Source of the DNA: Gammaproteobacteria bacterium
GTDB lineage: Bacteria; Pseudomonadota; Gammaproteobacteria; Steroidobacterales; Steroidobacteraceae
Assembly (NCBI GenBank): GCA_028293725.1
Contig: JAQGOE010000355.1
Span: 7,762-71,761, forward strand
Length of the DNA stretch: 64,000 nt
Direction of reading: 5' to 3'
The notes under the pieces are model-generated. The model had not been told where the DNA came from. It did no database searches and was given only the letters and a program-made list of their open reading frames with translations. Within the stretch, counting starts at the first letter, position 1. Each line of letters opens with the position of its first letter. This document shows positions 20,478-28,502 of the stretch, piece after piece. The translations under genes were made by a program, and so were the position numbers.

Positions 20478-21887
20478 TTGGGGAGCAGATGGTCATTCAG
20501 GGGGATTCGAGCTGAGGCACCCCAAAAGGCCCTTGCGGCCCACGCTCGGTCGGCGCCGACTGTCCCCCTGATTTTCCTTCTCCTGATGAGTGGCGCTGTA
20601 TACGGTGCGCCGGACGAAGCAGCGTCGCCACCGACCTCGCAGAACGATCATGGCGATTGGTTCTCAATTCACTGGCAGGCCACTTTCGTGGAGCAGGGGA
20701 CGCTGGGGTTTAAGGCGCCGTACCGTGGACCCAACAGCCTTTCACCCAACATTGGGAGGGAAACTGTCGACACCACGCTGTTCACGGGAGTCCGCCTGTG
20801 GTCAGGCGCGGAGGCCTGGGTCAATCCTGAGATCGACCAGGGCTTCGGTCTGGACAACACGTTGGGGGTCGCCGGATTTCCCAGTGGCGAGGCCTACAAA
20901 GTCGGTAAGAATCAGCCCTACTTGCGGCTGCAGCGCCTGTTCGTGCGGCAGACGCTCAACCTCGACGACACCCGCCAACCGGTAAGCGGGGGCGCAAACC
21001 AATTCGACTGCTCCTGCAGTCCTGAACGCTTGGTCTTGACTGTTGGGAAATTCAGCGTCACCGATGTCTTCGACACCAATCGGTACGCTCACGATCCCAG
21101 AGCTGATTTCCTTAACTGGGCGCTCCTGGACGCAGGCTCGTTTGACTACGCCGCGGATGCCTGGGGCTATACCGTCGGCGCAGCCGCCGAATGGTATGAG
21201 GGGCGGTGGACTGTGCGCGCAGGCGTGTTCGATCTGTCCGACGTGCCGAACAGCGCGCGTCTCGATCCGGGATTTCACGAGTTTCAGATCGTGGGTGAGA
21301 TCGAGAGGAGGCACGAAATACGTTCTCAGTCAGGAAGAGTACTCGTGACCGTTTTCGACAGTCGGGGGCGCATGGGTCTCCTCGATGAGGCCGTGGGCGT
21401 CGCGCAAGCAGCAGCTGATACCGTGGATATCGCTGCTGTGCGCCGCTACCGTAGCCGCCTCGGCGGAAGCCTCAACCTGGAGCAACAGCTCTCGGGCGAG
21501 CTCGGATTGTTCGCGCGTGTGGGAAAGCGTGCGGGCGACGTCGAATCCTATGAGTTCACCGATATCGACCGGACAATGTCAGTGGGTCTGTCGCTTAAGG
21601 GACCGCTATGGGGTCGTCCCGACGATACGGTCGCAATGGCAACAGTCATCAATGGCATCTCCGGTTCGCGCGAAGGCTACCTCAACGCGGGCGGCCTTGG
21701 GATTCTTGTGGGCGATGGAAAGCTGCCGCATGCGGGGCCGGAGAAGATTGTGGAGACCTACTATAACGTTGCCGTTTTTGGGCACATCCAACTGACTGTG
21801 GACTACCAGTGGGTCGACAACCCGGGGTACAACCGCGACCGCGGACCGGTGTCGATTTTCGCCGTGCGCACCCATGTGCAGTTCTGA
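20478..21887 (+). CDS. Carbohydrate-selective porin, OprB family
   Basis: 469 residues from a TTG start with a strong ribosome site (GGAGGTG at 20464-20470). The signal peptide is APTVPLIFLLLMSGAVYGA, cut before PDEA. The mature protein is an amphipathic beta-barrel: DWFSIHWQATFVEQGT at the front, the repeated GFGLDNTLGVAGF and VTVGKF-like strands, WGYTVGAAAEWYEGRWTVRA, and a C-terminal Phe (FAVRTHVQF), as in outer-membrane barrels. OprB-type porins let sugars or other small solutes across the outer membrane. Single gene; no transporter is adjacent. Confidence 0.85.
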   Translation: MGSRWSFRGIRAEAPQKALAAHARSAPTVPLIFLLLMSGAVYGAPDEAASPPTSQNDHGDWFSIHWQATFVEQGTLGFKAPYRGPNSLSPNIGRETVDTTLFTGVRLWSGAEAWVNPEIDQGFGLDNTLGVAGFPSGEAYKVGKNQPYLRLQRLFVRQTLNLDDTRQPVSGGANQFDCSCSPERLVLTVGKFSVTDVFDTNRYAHDPRADFLNWALLDAGSFDYAADAWGYTVGAAAEWYEGRWTVRAGVFDLSDVPNSARLDPGFHEFQIVGEIERRHEIRSQSGRVLVTVFDSRGRMGLLDEAVGVAQAAADTVDIAAVRRYRSRLGGSLNLEQQLSGELGLFARVGKRAGDVESYEFTDIDRTMSVGLSLKGPLWGRPDDTVAMATVINGISGSREGYLNAGGLGILVGDGKLPHAGPEKIVETYYNVAVFGHIQLTVDYQWVDNPGYNRDRGPVSIFAVRTHVQF

Positions 21888-22093
21888 GGCGGGAAACGAT
21901 CCTCGGTGGAATCACTACCGCTGTGCGCCCGGTTAGGACAGATTGTGCAGACATAGCCAGAGCTTGAGAACATCTCTCGGCTTGTGGTCGAAGACAGCAC
22001 AGCCCGCGTCAGCAGTAGTATGATCGTTTCGCGGGCACTGCCGTCGAACTGATCGATGCGCAGGCGCCGCGCCCACTGAGGAGTGAGTCCGAG

Positions 22094-22333
22094 ATGACGA
22101 AAGTTACCTATGAGATCGTCAGGCACGATGGCGGTTGGGCTTATCGAGCAGGGGAAACCTACTCCGAGCCGTATCCCTCGCATGCGGCCGCGCGGGCTGC
22201 AGCAGAACGGGCCGCCAGCGAACAACAAGCGCCGGGCGATTCGGTGATCATCTCGTACGAAGACAAAGACGGTCAGTGGCACAAGGAGGTGTCGTCGGGA
22301 AACGATCGGCCCAAGACGGACGTCGAGGGATAA
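22094..22333 (+). CDS. DUF2188-family small protein
   Basis: 79 residues. The pattern VTYEIVRHDGGWAYRAGE, then SEPYPSHAAARAAAERAA and a closing WHKEVSSGNDRP, matches DUF2188, a short alpha/beta fold seen in many proteobacteria with unknown function. GAGTGAG precedes the ATG. Stand-alone gene. Confidence 0.8.
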   Translation: MTKVTYEIVRHDGGWAYRAGETYSEPYPSHAAARAAAERAASEQQAPGDSVIISYEDKDGQWHKEVSSGNDRPKTDVEG

Positions 22334-22687
22334 CGACGGAGCAAGAGCTCATTCGATACGATTCGGAAACGGAAGCGAGAACGCGCCAACTCACGGCGAT
22401 CGAGAAAAAGCGAAACACATGGCAACGTATGTCCGTTGAAGCGGTCGCTCAACAGTACTCTGACAAACCGAGCCTTCAGTGCCGGTTCTGCGTATCGTGG
22501 AATCGTCCTTGCAGTATAGAGGTTGTACTTCTATTTTTTAATGTGTGGTACAGGTCAAAATTAAGCTCACTGCTAATGCAGGGAGGCATGGGTAGGCAGG
22601 TCGCGTGAGGGGATGCGTCCATGGGGCGGGGCTGGCATCACCGTGTTGGATTTGTTCCGAAGCATAGTTGGCGAAGGTTAGAATCCA
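22334..22687. other. Intergenic stretch, AT-rich in part
   Basis: About 350 bp with no credible gene. The part around 22515-22575 is clearly AT-rich compared with the surroundings (for example TTCTATTTTTTAATGTG), which could be a promoter or remnant of acquired DNA. Nothing more can be said. Confidence 0.35.
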
Positions 22688-24022
22688 TTATCCAACCGGG
22701 CGGAATTGCTCGCTCCGGCCGGCGGCCAATGCCGCGGAACCTTCTCGAGCCCCGATGCCCATCATTGCCAGTGCAGCGAGGACGTAGGGAATTGCGAACA
22801 ACACATAGAGGTGTGCTGGTGTCCAACCTTTATCCAAGAGCGCGCCAGAAATGACGGGCGCCAGAATCGCACCCAGTCGACCAATGCCGATAGCCGTGCC
22901 CATCCCCGTGGCGCGCACACCGGTCGGGTACAAGAGGGGTCCGACCGCATAAAGACCCGCCATGGCGCCATTGGCGATCATGCCTACGAGCAATGCGGTC
23001 CATAGCGCAGCGTTGAGATTGCTCATCGACAGGGCGAATACTCCAATCATGAGCGCTGTAGCCAGGAGCACTACGGTTAGCAACCAACGCGCGTTCGCGC
23101 GCGCGGCGCCCCACGTGTACAGAAGGCAGCCGGCAATGCCACCGAGATTCAGCAAGATACCGCCCGTCAGGCCCTGGTTCGTAGCCAAACCCGCAGCCGT
23201 TAGCAGGCGCGGTGTCCAGCTCATGATGAAGTAATAGCTTGCCATGGTGCAGAAGAACACGAACCAAGTGAGGACCGATGTGCGCGTCACAAGAAGCGCA
23301 CACGCAGTCGCAGGTGTACCCGTCGGCGTGTCAGACAGAACACTCACTGGCGCCAGGCGCATGGAGAGAAGTAGATCATTCACTCGACGAAGCGCGTCCG
23401 GCGGGCGACGTGTCAAAAGAAATTCCAACGACTCGGGGAGGCGGTACCAGGCGATTGGGAGAAGGACGAGTGATAGAAGGCCCCCGATTGCAAATGCGGA
23501 TCGCCAACCAAAGCGTTGGACGGCGAGTGCTGTGAGGATGCCGCCGATAGTTGCCCCGACGGAGTAGCCGGTCGCATAGATTGCGAGGGCAACACTGCGC
23601 CAGCGTTCCGGCGCGTATTCAGAGACGATTACCGCAACGCTTGCAATTGTGCCGCCAATACCGATGCCGGTGAGGACGCGGAGCGTCAGCAGTTGCACGA
23701 ATCCGGAAGTTGCGGCCGAGCCGACCATACCGAGCGCGGCGGTCGCTACCGACAGCAGGACGATTGGGCGCCGCCCCAGACGATCCGCCCATGGCGCGAC
23801 CAGCAACGAGCCGATCCCCATGCCAACGAGACCCGCGCTCAACAGGAAACCGAGTTGGCTGTCGGCAAGGTGCCACTCTGTCTTGACTCCTGATGCGGCA
23901 AACGACATGGCAAGGATGTCAAAGCCGTCCAGCATGTTGAGGCAGACGCAGACCCCGATGGCGAAAAGCTGAAAACGGGTCAATCGCCCTTCACCTACGC
24001 GGCGCTGTAGTTCAGTGTTCAC
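22688..24022 (-). CDS. MFS transporter, aromatic acid:H+ symporter (AAHS) type
   Basis: 444 residues. The GTG at 24022 overlaps the stop of the GntR gene (GTGA), so the two are coupled; longer starts would lie inside that gene. Twelve membrane helices are visible. The AAHS signature DGFDILAMSFA lies in helix 1, GSLLVAPWADRLGRRPIVLLS in loop 2-3, and RVLTGIGIGGTIASVAVIVSE in helix 4. Such carriers import protonated aromatic or other carboxylic acids. The substrate may be what the GntR regulator senses and the divergent dioxygenase attacks. Confidence 0.88.
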   Translation of the reverse strand: MNTELQRRVGEGRLTRFQLFAIGVCVCLNMLDGFDILAMSFAASGVKTEWHLADSQLGFLLSAGLVGMGIGSLLVAPWADRLGRRPIVLLSVATAALGMVGSAATSGFVQLLTLRVLTGIGIGGTIASVAVIVSEYAPERWRSVALAIYATGYSVGATIGGILTALAVQRFGWRSAFAIGGLLSLVLLPIAWYRLPESLEFLLTRRPPDALRRVNDLLLSMRLAPVSVLSDTPTGTPATACALLVTRTSVLTWFVFFCTMASYYFIMSWTPRLLTAAGLATNQGLTGGILLNLGGIAGCLLYTWGAARANARWLLTVVLLATALMIGVFALSMSNLNAALWTALLVGMIANGAMAGLYAVGPLLYPTGVRATGMGTAIGIGRLGAILAPVISGALLDKGWTPAHLYVLFAIPYVLAALAMMGIGAREGSAALAAGRSEQFRPVG

Positions 24023-24801
24023 TGCGATGACTTGCGGGCAACGTGAAACCTCCCAAACAGGCTGTAGCGCGAGCCGGGATGCACGAGGCGCGCTGTTGAG
24101 ACGACGGCGCCGCGCGACCACGTTCGTCGACGCATATGAAGTACCGGTTCGGTAGCGGGAATTCCAAGAAGCGCACACGTGGCTGGATCGGGCATCAACG
24201 CCTGGATCACGTGCTCCACCTCGTCGAGTGGACCTAAGCTCATCAGGTACTCGTTGGGCGTGTGACGCGCGAAATCCTGCTTCAGGTACCCCGTCGCAAA
24301 GTCAGGTGTCACGTAGCGATTCTCGAGCTGCACGGAGCGGTCATCCTCGAAATGTACGATGAGCGAGTGATAAACAATCGAGCCTGGCGATACCTCGAGC
24401 TCGGTGCCGATCTCGAGGTCACACGGCTCTGCTGCAAGCAATTTCACCTTTGCCGAATGGCGGTGGCCCCGTTCGCGGATCTCATCCTGGATGTTGCGAA
24501 CCTCCATCATCGTTGCCTGCGCTTTGCGTGCGGCGACGTGCGTTCCCGCACCCGGGCGGCGAGTCAACATGCCCTCGGCCGCGAGGTCCCGGAGCGCGCC
24601 ATGCACGGTCATACGCGCCGTTCCAAACTCCTTGGCGAGCTCGCTCTCGGAAGGGACCCGGTATCCCTCGGTCCATACGCCGGACTCGATCTTGCCGACC
24701 ACGAACTGTTTGATGCGCTCGCCGAGCGATAGACCTACACCGAGACCTCCCGGCAACTGAAAGTCGCGTTTTCCCCTGCCCACTCGCTGGACCTCCGCCA
24801 T
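24019..24801 (-). CDS. GntR/HutC-family transcriptional regulator (UTRA domain)
   Basis: 260 residues from the ATG at 24801; upstream in-frame codons would run through the divergent promoter. The N-terminal winged helix has YRVPSESELAKEFGTARMTV then HGALRDLAAEGML, the GntR signature. The C-terminal UTRA ligand domain includes YHSLIVHFEDDRSVQLENRY and a closing VLHMRRRTWSRGAVVS. HutC-type repressors release DNA on binding a catabolite. It is the first gene of a two-gene unit with the AAHS transporter. The 18-bp palindrome at 24862-24879 is its likely operator. Confidence 0.9.
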   Translation of the reverse strand: MAEVQRVGRGKRDFQLPGGLGVGLSLGERIKQFVVGKIESGVWTEGYRVPSESELAKEFGTARMTVHGALRDLAAEGMLTRRPGAGTHVAARKAQATMMEVRNIQDEIRERGHRHSAKVKLLAAEPCDLEIGTELEVSPGSIVYHSLIVHFEDDRSVQLENRYVTPDFATGYLKQDFARHTPNEYLMSLGPLDEVEHVIQALMPDPATCALLGIPATEPVLHMRRRTWSRGAVVSTARLVHPGSRYSLFGRFHVARKSSQ

Positions 24802-24831
24802 CGCAGCTCTCGGCCGGCTCCGCGCCAAGCC

Positions 24832-24862
24832 TTGACAGAGCATTGCCCTAGTGCGATATATT
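24832..24862 (+). promoter_or_regulatory. Sigma-70-type promoter of the dioxygenase gene
   Basis: TTGACA (24832-24837) is a perfect -35 box. TATATT (24857-24862) follows after a 19-bp spacer as a near-consensus -10, or GATATA (24855-24860) after 17 bp. It points toward the gene at 24919. The palindrome that starts at its right edge would block the polymerase. Confidence 0.6.
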
Positions 24863-24879
24863 ATTACCCTAGGGTAATA
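24862..24879. promoter_or_regulatory. Perfect 18-bp palindrome, probable GntR operator
   Basis: TATTACCCTAGGGTAATA is perfectly self-complementary. It lies between the GntR gene and the dioxygenase gene, right at the transcription start expected from the promoter at 24832. HutC/GntR dimers bind such sites. The position suits repression of the dioxygenase gene and autoregulation of the GntR-AAHS unit. Confidence 0.7.
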
Positions 24880-24918
24880 CAGCGCAAGCTCAACATCACT
24901 CCTGGAGCGAGCACCGTC

Positions 24919-25761
24919 GTGACGAAGCCTCAATTTGTGGTGAGCGGGGATGACAAGGCCGCGTTTGTGCGGGATGGCGCTGTTTGTATTCGAGGCCTGT
25001 TCTCGGCTAGCGAGCTAGCGCTCGCGGCGCGCGGGATCGAGAGCAACCTCAGCGCACCGAGCGCCAGTGCGAAGGTCGCCAGCCCGGTTGACGACCCAGG
25101 CTTCTTCTTCCAGGACTACTGCAACTGGCAGCGCATCCCGGAATATGGCGATCTGATCTTCCAATCAGCGGCGGGGTCGGTGGCAGCGCAGCTGATGAAC
25201 GCATCGGTCGTGCGGCTCTATCACGATCATCTGCTCGTCAAGGAACCCGGTACCCGACAGCGCACGCCCTGGCACCAGGATCAGCCGTACTACAACATCG
25301 AAGGACGGATGAGTGCGAGTATGTGGCTGCCCATGGAACCCGTTCCGCGCGAGTCCTCTCTGGAATTTGTCGCCGGCTCGCATCGCGGCCCCTGGTTGAT
25401 GCCTCGCGCGTTTCTAGATAACGAAGCGAGATGGTTTCCGGACGGCAGTCTGACAGAGCTGCCGGACATCCAGGCCAACCGCGCGAACTATCCGATCATC
25501 GGCTGGACACTCGAACCGGGTGATGCGGTCTTCTTCCACATGCTGGCGCTGCACGGCGCGGCTGGCGTGAGTGGCACGAATCGGCGCCGCGTGCTGTCGG
25601 TGCGCTTTATCGGCGACGATATTCGTCACGCGCCGCGGCGATGGAAGACGTCGCCGCACTTTCCCGGTCTGGAGGAGCAATTGCCACCGGGAGCCGCGCT
25701 GGATCATCCTCTCTTTCCGGTCGTTTGGAGCTATCCCGATGGTAACGGCGGTATCAACTAG
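24919..25761 (+). CDS. Phytanoyl-CoA dioxygenase (PhyH)-family Fe(II)/2-oxoglutarate oxygenase
   Basis: 280 residues from GTG at 24919 with GGAG upstream; the longer frame to 24832 would include the operator. The Fe ligands are His119 and Asp121 (TPWHQDQPYY) and His212 (MLALHGAAG), followed by an Arg-rich NRRRVLSVRF that would bind 2-oxoglutarate. The family hydroxylates or demethylates small substrates or acyl-CoAs. The divergent GntR/AAHS pair suggests an imported organic acid as substrate. The 3' end overlaps the convergent DUF1801 gene by 8 bp. Confidence 0.88.
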   Translation: MTKPQFVVSGDDKAAFVRDGAVCIRGLFSASELALAARGIESNLSAPSASAKVASPVDDPGFFFQDYCNWQRIPEYGDLIFQSAAGSVAAQLMNASVVRLYHDHLLVKEPGTRQRTPWHQDQPYYNIEGRMSASMWLPMEPVPRESSLEFVAGSHRGPWLMPRAFLDNEARWFPDGSLTELPDIQANRANYPIIGWTLEPGDAVFFHMLALHGAAGVSGTNRRRVLSVRFIGDDIRHAPRRWKTSPHFPGLEEQLPPGAALDHPLFPVVWSYPDGNGGIN

Positions 25762-26155
25762 CGCTCCGCTTTTTCGATGCTCCGTGGGCAATGCGGTGCA
25801 GATTATCCTTCGCGTGCTGCCTGGCAATGCGTGCAATCAAGGCAAAGGGGATCGGTTTCGCCAAAGGAAATCTCAAATTGCCTTTGGGACCGGCGTAGGG
25901 TGCCACCGCCTTCATCAATTCTGGTGTACCGCGGACCGGGGGAAACACTCCGATGTGCTGTTTGAATGCGGCGAAGTACACTACGACGCCATGGAGTTTG
26001 TACGCGGGCATCCGATAGCTGATGCACTCCGTAGCCTGCGGTACTGCCTTGCGCACGGTGGCACGGAGTTTGCGCAGGACGGGTTGCACGGCTCGGGGGC
26101 ACTCGGCGATGTAATCGCCGACAGTTGTGATCTGCGCCTTTCGCGTGACCGTCAT
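25754..26155 (-). CDS. DUF1801 (YdhG-like) protein
   Basis: 133 residues. ATG at 26155 is chosen because GGAGG lies 8 bp before it; a TTG/ATG pair about 33 bp upstream would add 12 residues. Landmarks of the family are VGDYIAECPRAVQPVLRKLR, ATECISYRMPAYKLHG and YFAAFKQHIGVFPP. These small proteins are related to the frataxin-like iron chaperone YdhG of Bacillus; no biochemical role is secure here. Stand-alone gene. Confidence 0.88.
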   Translation of the reverse strand: MTVTRKAQITTVGDYIAECPRAVQPVLRKLRATVRKAVPQATECISYRMPAYKLHGVVVYFAAFKQHIGVFPPVRGTPELMKAVAPYAGPKGNLRFPLAKPIPFALIARIARQHAKDNLHRIAHGASKKRSAS

Positions 26156-26259
26156 GGGGCCTGCCTCCGGTGTAGCACCAATCGACATCAAATATAGTGA
26201 ATAACTGATTGAATTATCTTGAATATATTGTGCTGGCCATCATTTAGCGGATACGACAA

Positions 26260-26685
26260 TCACTGCCCTACATAGATCGCCAACCCGCCCCCGATCTTTC
26301 GGCTTAGGCCGGCGTTGATCCCGATCCCTCCGCCAGCCGAATAGCCCCCACCGCCGGCGCTCGTGCCAATCGATCCACTCGTCTGGTCGCCAATACCCTC
26401 TAGCAGCACACCGTTGGCGCCCAGCTTGGCCGCCTCGATTTTCAGGCGTTTGATGACGGCATCCGTCTTGGCTTGCGCGGTGAAAGAGAATGATCCCTGG
26501 CTGGAAGTATCGAGCCGCGCGATTTCCTGATAGGGACCTGGGGGCGGACGGTCATAGATCTGCACTTGGTCGGGCGATATCGGTGCCCTCGCCTTCCCGA
26601 GCATGACATGCGAGGTCGCACACGCAGCAAGCAGGAGGGCCGTCAGCGTTGCAGCTACGACGGTGATGATGGACGAATGAGTCAC
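26260..26685 (-). CDS. Small lipoprotein
   Basis: 141 residues. The signal peptide has a lipobox, LLLAACATS, so the mature protein would be lipidated at Cys22. The mature part has VQIYDRPPPGPYQEIARLDT, a helix with KRLKIEAAKLGANGVLLEGI, then a Gly/Ser-rich tail (SAGGGGYSAGGGIGINAG). The layout resembles small envelope lipoproteins such as DUF4156-type ones, which often respond to stress; the match is weak. GGGGAA lies a few bases before the ATG. Monocistronic. Confidence 0.8.
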   Translation of the reverse strand: MTHSSIITVVAATLTALLLAACATSHVMLGKARAPISPDQVQIYDRPPPGPYQEIARLDTSSQGSFSFTAQAKTDAVIKRLKIEAAKLGANGVLLEGIGDQTSGSIGTSAGGGGYSAGGGIGINAGLSRKIGGGLAIYVGQ

Positions 26686-26823
26686 GGCAAATTCCCCTCA
26701 GCTTTTTAAAAGCTGTGTCGATTTCTAACGCTCGAAACATCGAAGAGTTCATCTCTCGGCCACGCGAGTATTAAGCCTGTCGCCCATCACTCTCAAGCCG
26801 GTAGCCGAGCGAAGCGACGCCCC

Positions 26824-27345
26824 TCATCTGAAATGATATTCAAGTGTAGCGGAGAACTGCCAAAACTGGTTCTGCGACGTCGAATTGAAGTACTCGGCAC
26901 TCACTCCGAATCCAACGTGCTGCCCAAGGGCGAAGCGTGGACCGACACCCAGCGTGTAGCCCAGACCGCTATCCGAACGGTGCAGCTTGTCGACTCCACT
27001 CACGTACACATCCGATGTGGTGAGCCAACAGTATGGCCCCGCACGCAGGTCCAGATCGATGGCGTGCGCCAGGGGCCAACGGTAGCGCGGCTCCAGTGCT
27101 ACGATATCGCCACTGCCGCGCACGATATGCGCGGTGTCAGCCAGTAGTGGGCCCAGACTCGCAGGTGGAACGCCTTCGAGGACTGCACGGGTGCGACCCA
27201 CGTAGGTGCCGGCGATCTCCACGGCGAAGTCGTTGCCCAGTTCGTAGCCGAGGTACAGCGTACCGCCGGCTGTGCCCCGCTCCGCACCCGCAGCGGTTAT
27301 CTGATAGCCATCGGCCCGCAGGTCGTTGGTAAGCTTAAACCGATG
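26824..27345 (-). pseudogene. Outer-membrane beta-barrel fragment without start or signal peptide
   Basis: An open frame of about 173 residues reads as an OmpA/OmpW-like barrel: GGTLYLGYELGNDFAVEIAG, then RYRWPLAHAIDLDLRAG, YTLGVGPRFALGQHVGFGVS, and a terminal WQFSATLEYHFR that ends in aromatic/Phe-Arg. The frame begins directly after the TAG of the channel gene (27346-27348) and has no start codon or leader before HRFKLTNDLRADGY. The GTG at 27222 would begin inside the barrel. The N-terminus was probably lost by a deletion that joined it to the channel gene. Confidence 0.6.
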
Positions 27346-27801
27346 CTAATTCACTCCCCGGCCCTCCGTCGGCCAGACCCGCTGGAGCATGCCGTATAAG
27401 AAGGCAGTCGTCAGTCCGAATAGCAGCATGCCATTCAGCGCTTCCACGGCACCCATCAACTCCCAATGGGGGGCCAAATTCAGGTTGCTGTGACCGTAGG
27501 TGGTGATCGCATTCAGGGAATAGAGCAACGCAGATTTCCCATCGGGCACTGCTCCCACCACCCGGTAAATACCGGCCCAGATGCCAGCTTCCAGCGCATG
27601 CAACAGCGTCGCCAAAAGGGTCGTCACTCCCATTACGATCACGAACAATACATTGAAGTTGGGATGATCCTTTACCAGGTGGATGGTCTGGAGAACTCTC
27701 CTGTTGATAAACCCCAAGCCGACGACGTGAAGGATCACAGTGATTACCACGAGCGGCAGACTCCAGGCCCAATTTCCATCCCAGCTCAGCGCACTATTCA
27801 T
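27346..27801 (-). CDS. Two-pore-loop-type ion channel family protein with atypical filter
   Basis: 151 residues. GAGGAG precedes the ATG. Helices at about 13-32, 50-80 and 116-140 flank a pore-like segment (LLYSLNAITTYGHSNLNLAP). Position and context match the P-loop of two-TM K+ channels, but the filter is TTYGH, not TVGYG, so ion selectivity may differ or be lost. No regulatory domain. It lies upstream of, and in frame with, the barrel fragment at 26824-27345. Confidence 0.65.
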   Translation of the reverse strand: MNSALSWDGNWAWSLPLVVITVILHVVGLGFINRRVLQTIHLVKDHPNFNVLFVIVMGVTTLLATLLHALEAGIWAGIYRVVGAVPDGKSALLYSLNAITTYGHSNLNLAPHWELMGAVEALNGMLLFGLTTAFLYGMLQRVWPTEGRGVN

Positions 27802-27893
27802 GTTGCGAACTCCTCACGGACGCTTTGCTCGCAAGTTGACGAGCCGGCGAGGGAGATGGCGGCGCCCGGGCACCGCCAGGAAACGAAATGGGT

Positions 27894-28502
27894 TCAGCAT
27901 ATCGGCGTTGCACCGTTCGAGCTCGCCTCGATCGCGGCTCCCAACGCGCGGGACAGCTTCAGGACTGCAGCCTGCGCGGCTGCCACCACCCCGCTGACCG
28001 TACTCGCCGACGTCTCCTTAAATTCGGCTTGGCAGCTCAACAATGCGCTCGCGGCCTCATGCCCCGGATTCGACAGCGCCCAGTCGACCGCCAACGTAAT
28101 GGATGAGCCTTCCGCGACGTCGAATTTTCTAACCGTAAGGTCGATTCTCGGCACAGGCGCATCGTTATGTCGCGCGCTATCCAACACGATGATCCCGTAT
28201 TGGTGCCGTAAAGCATCGACCAAAGCACCGCGCAACTCGTCGCCGAGCGGCGCAACCCAACGACCGCCCTCCTCTACCCGCAATCGCGTGTCGTCGGTCC
28301 GGATCAGTATCTGCGTCGTATCGATGCCCGCGGGCAAGCTCCGTAACACCAGGATGGCCTTGATCGCCGGCCGCCCGCTTGCGGCTGTCGTACCGCCGCG
28401 ATCCCCCGGAGTCAGCGTGTAGTAGGTAATGGGCACGGATTGGCAACCACACATCGCGAAAATCGCCAGCATTACGCCAAGCAAAGCAAGAAACCGCATC
28501 AT
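27894..28502 (-). CDS. pqiC: PqiC-like lipoprotein (ABC-type transport auxiliary component)
   Basis: 202 residues. Signal peptide with lipobox AMCGCQS, so lipid-anchored in the outer membrane. The YYTLTP start and the pattern IRTDDTRLRVEEGGRWVAPL match PqiC (DUF330). In Escherichia coli PqiC forms a ring that receives the PqiB needle and completes a lipid-transport path between the membranes. The start overlaps the pqiB stop (ATGA), so translation is coupled. Confidence 0.88.
   Translation of the reverse strand: MMRFLALLGVMLAIFAMCGCQSVPITYYTLTPGDRGGTTAASGRPAIKAILVLRSLPAGIDTTQILIRTDDTRLRVEEGGRWVAPLGDELRGALVDALRHQYGIIVLDSARHNDAPVPRIDLTVRKFDVAEGSSITLAVDWALSNPGHEAASALLSCQAEFKETSASTVSGVVAAAQAAVLKLSRALGAAIEASSNGATPIC

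Noticed and set aside
27466..28422. A 318-codon plus-strand frame crossing the channel and pqiC genes
   Set aside because: It crosses two well-supported minus-strand genes and their gap, and has no recognisable domain.
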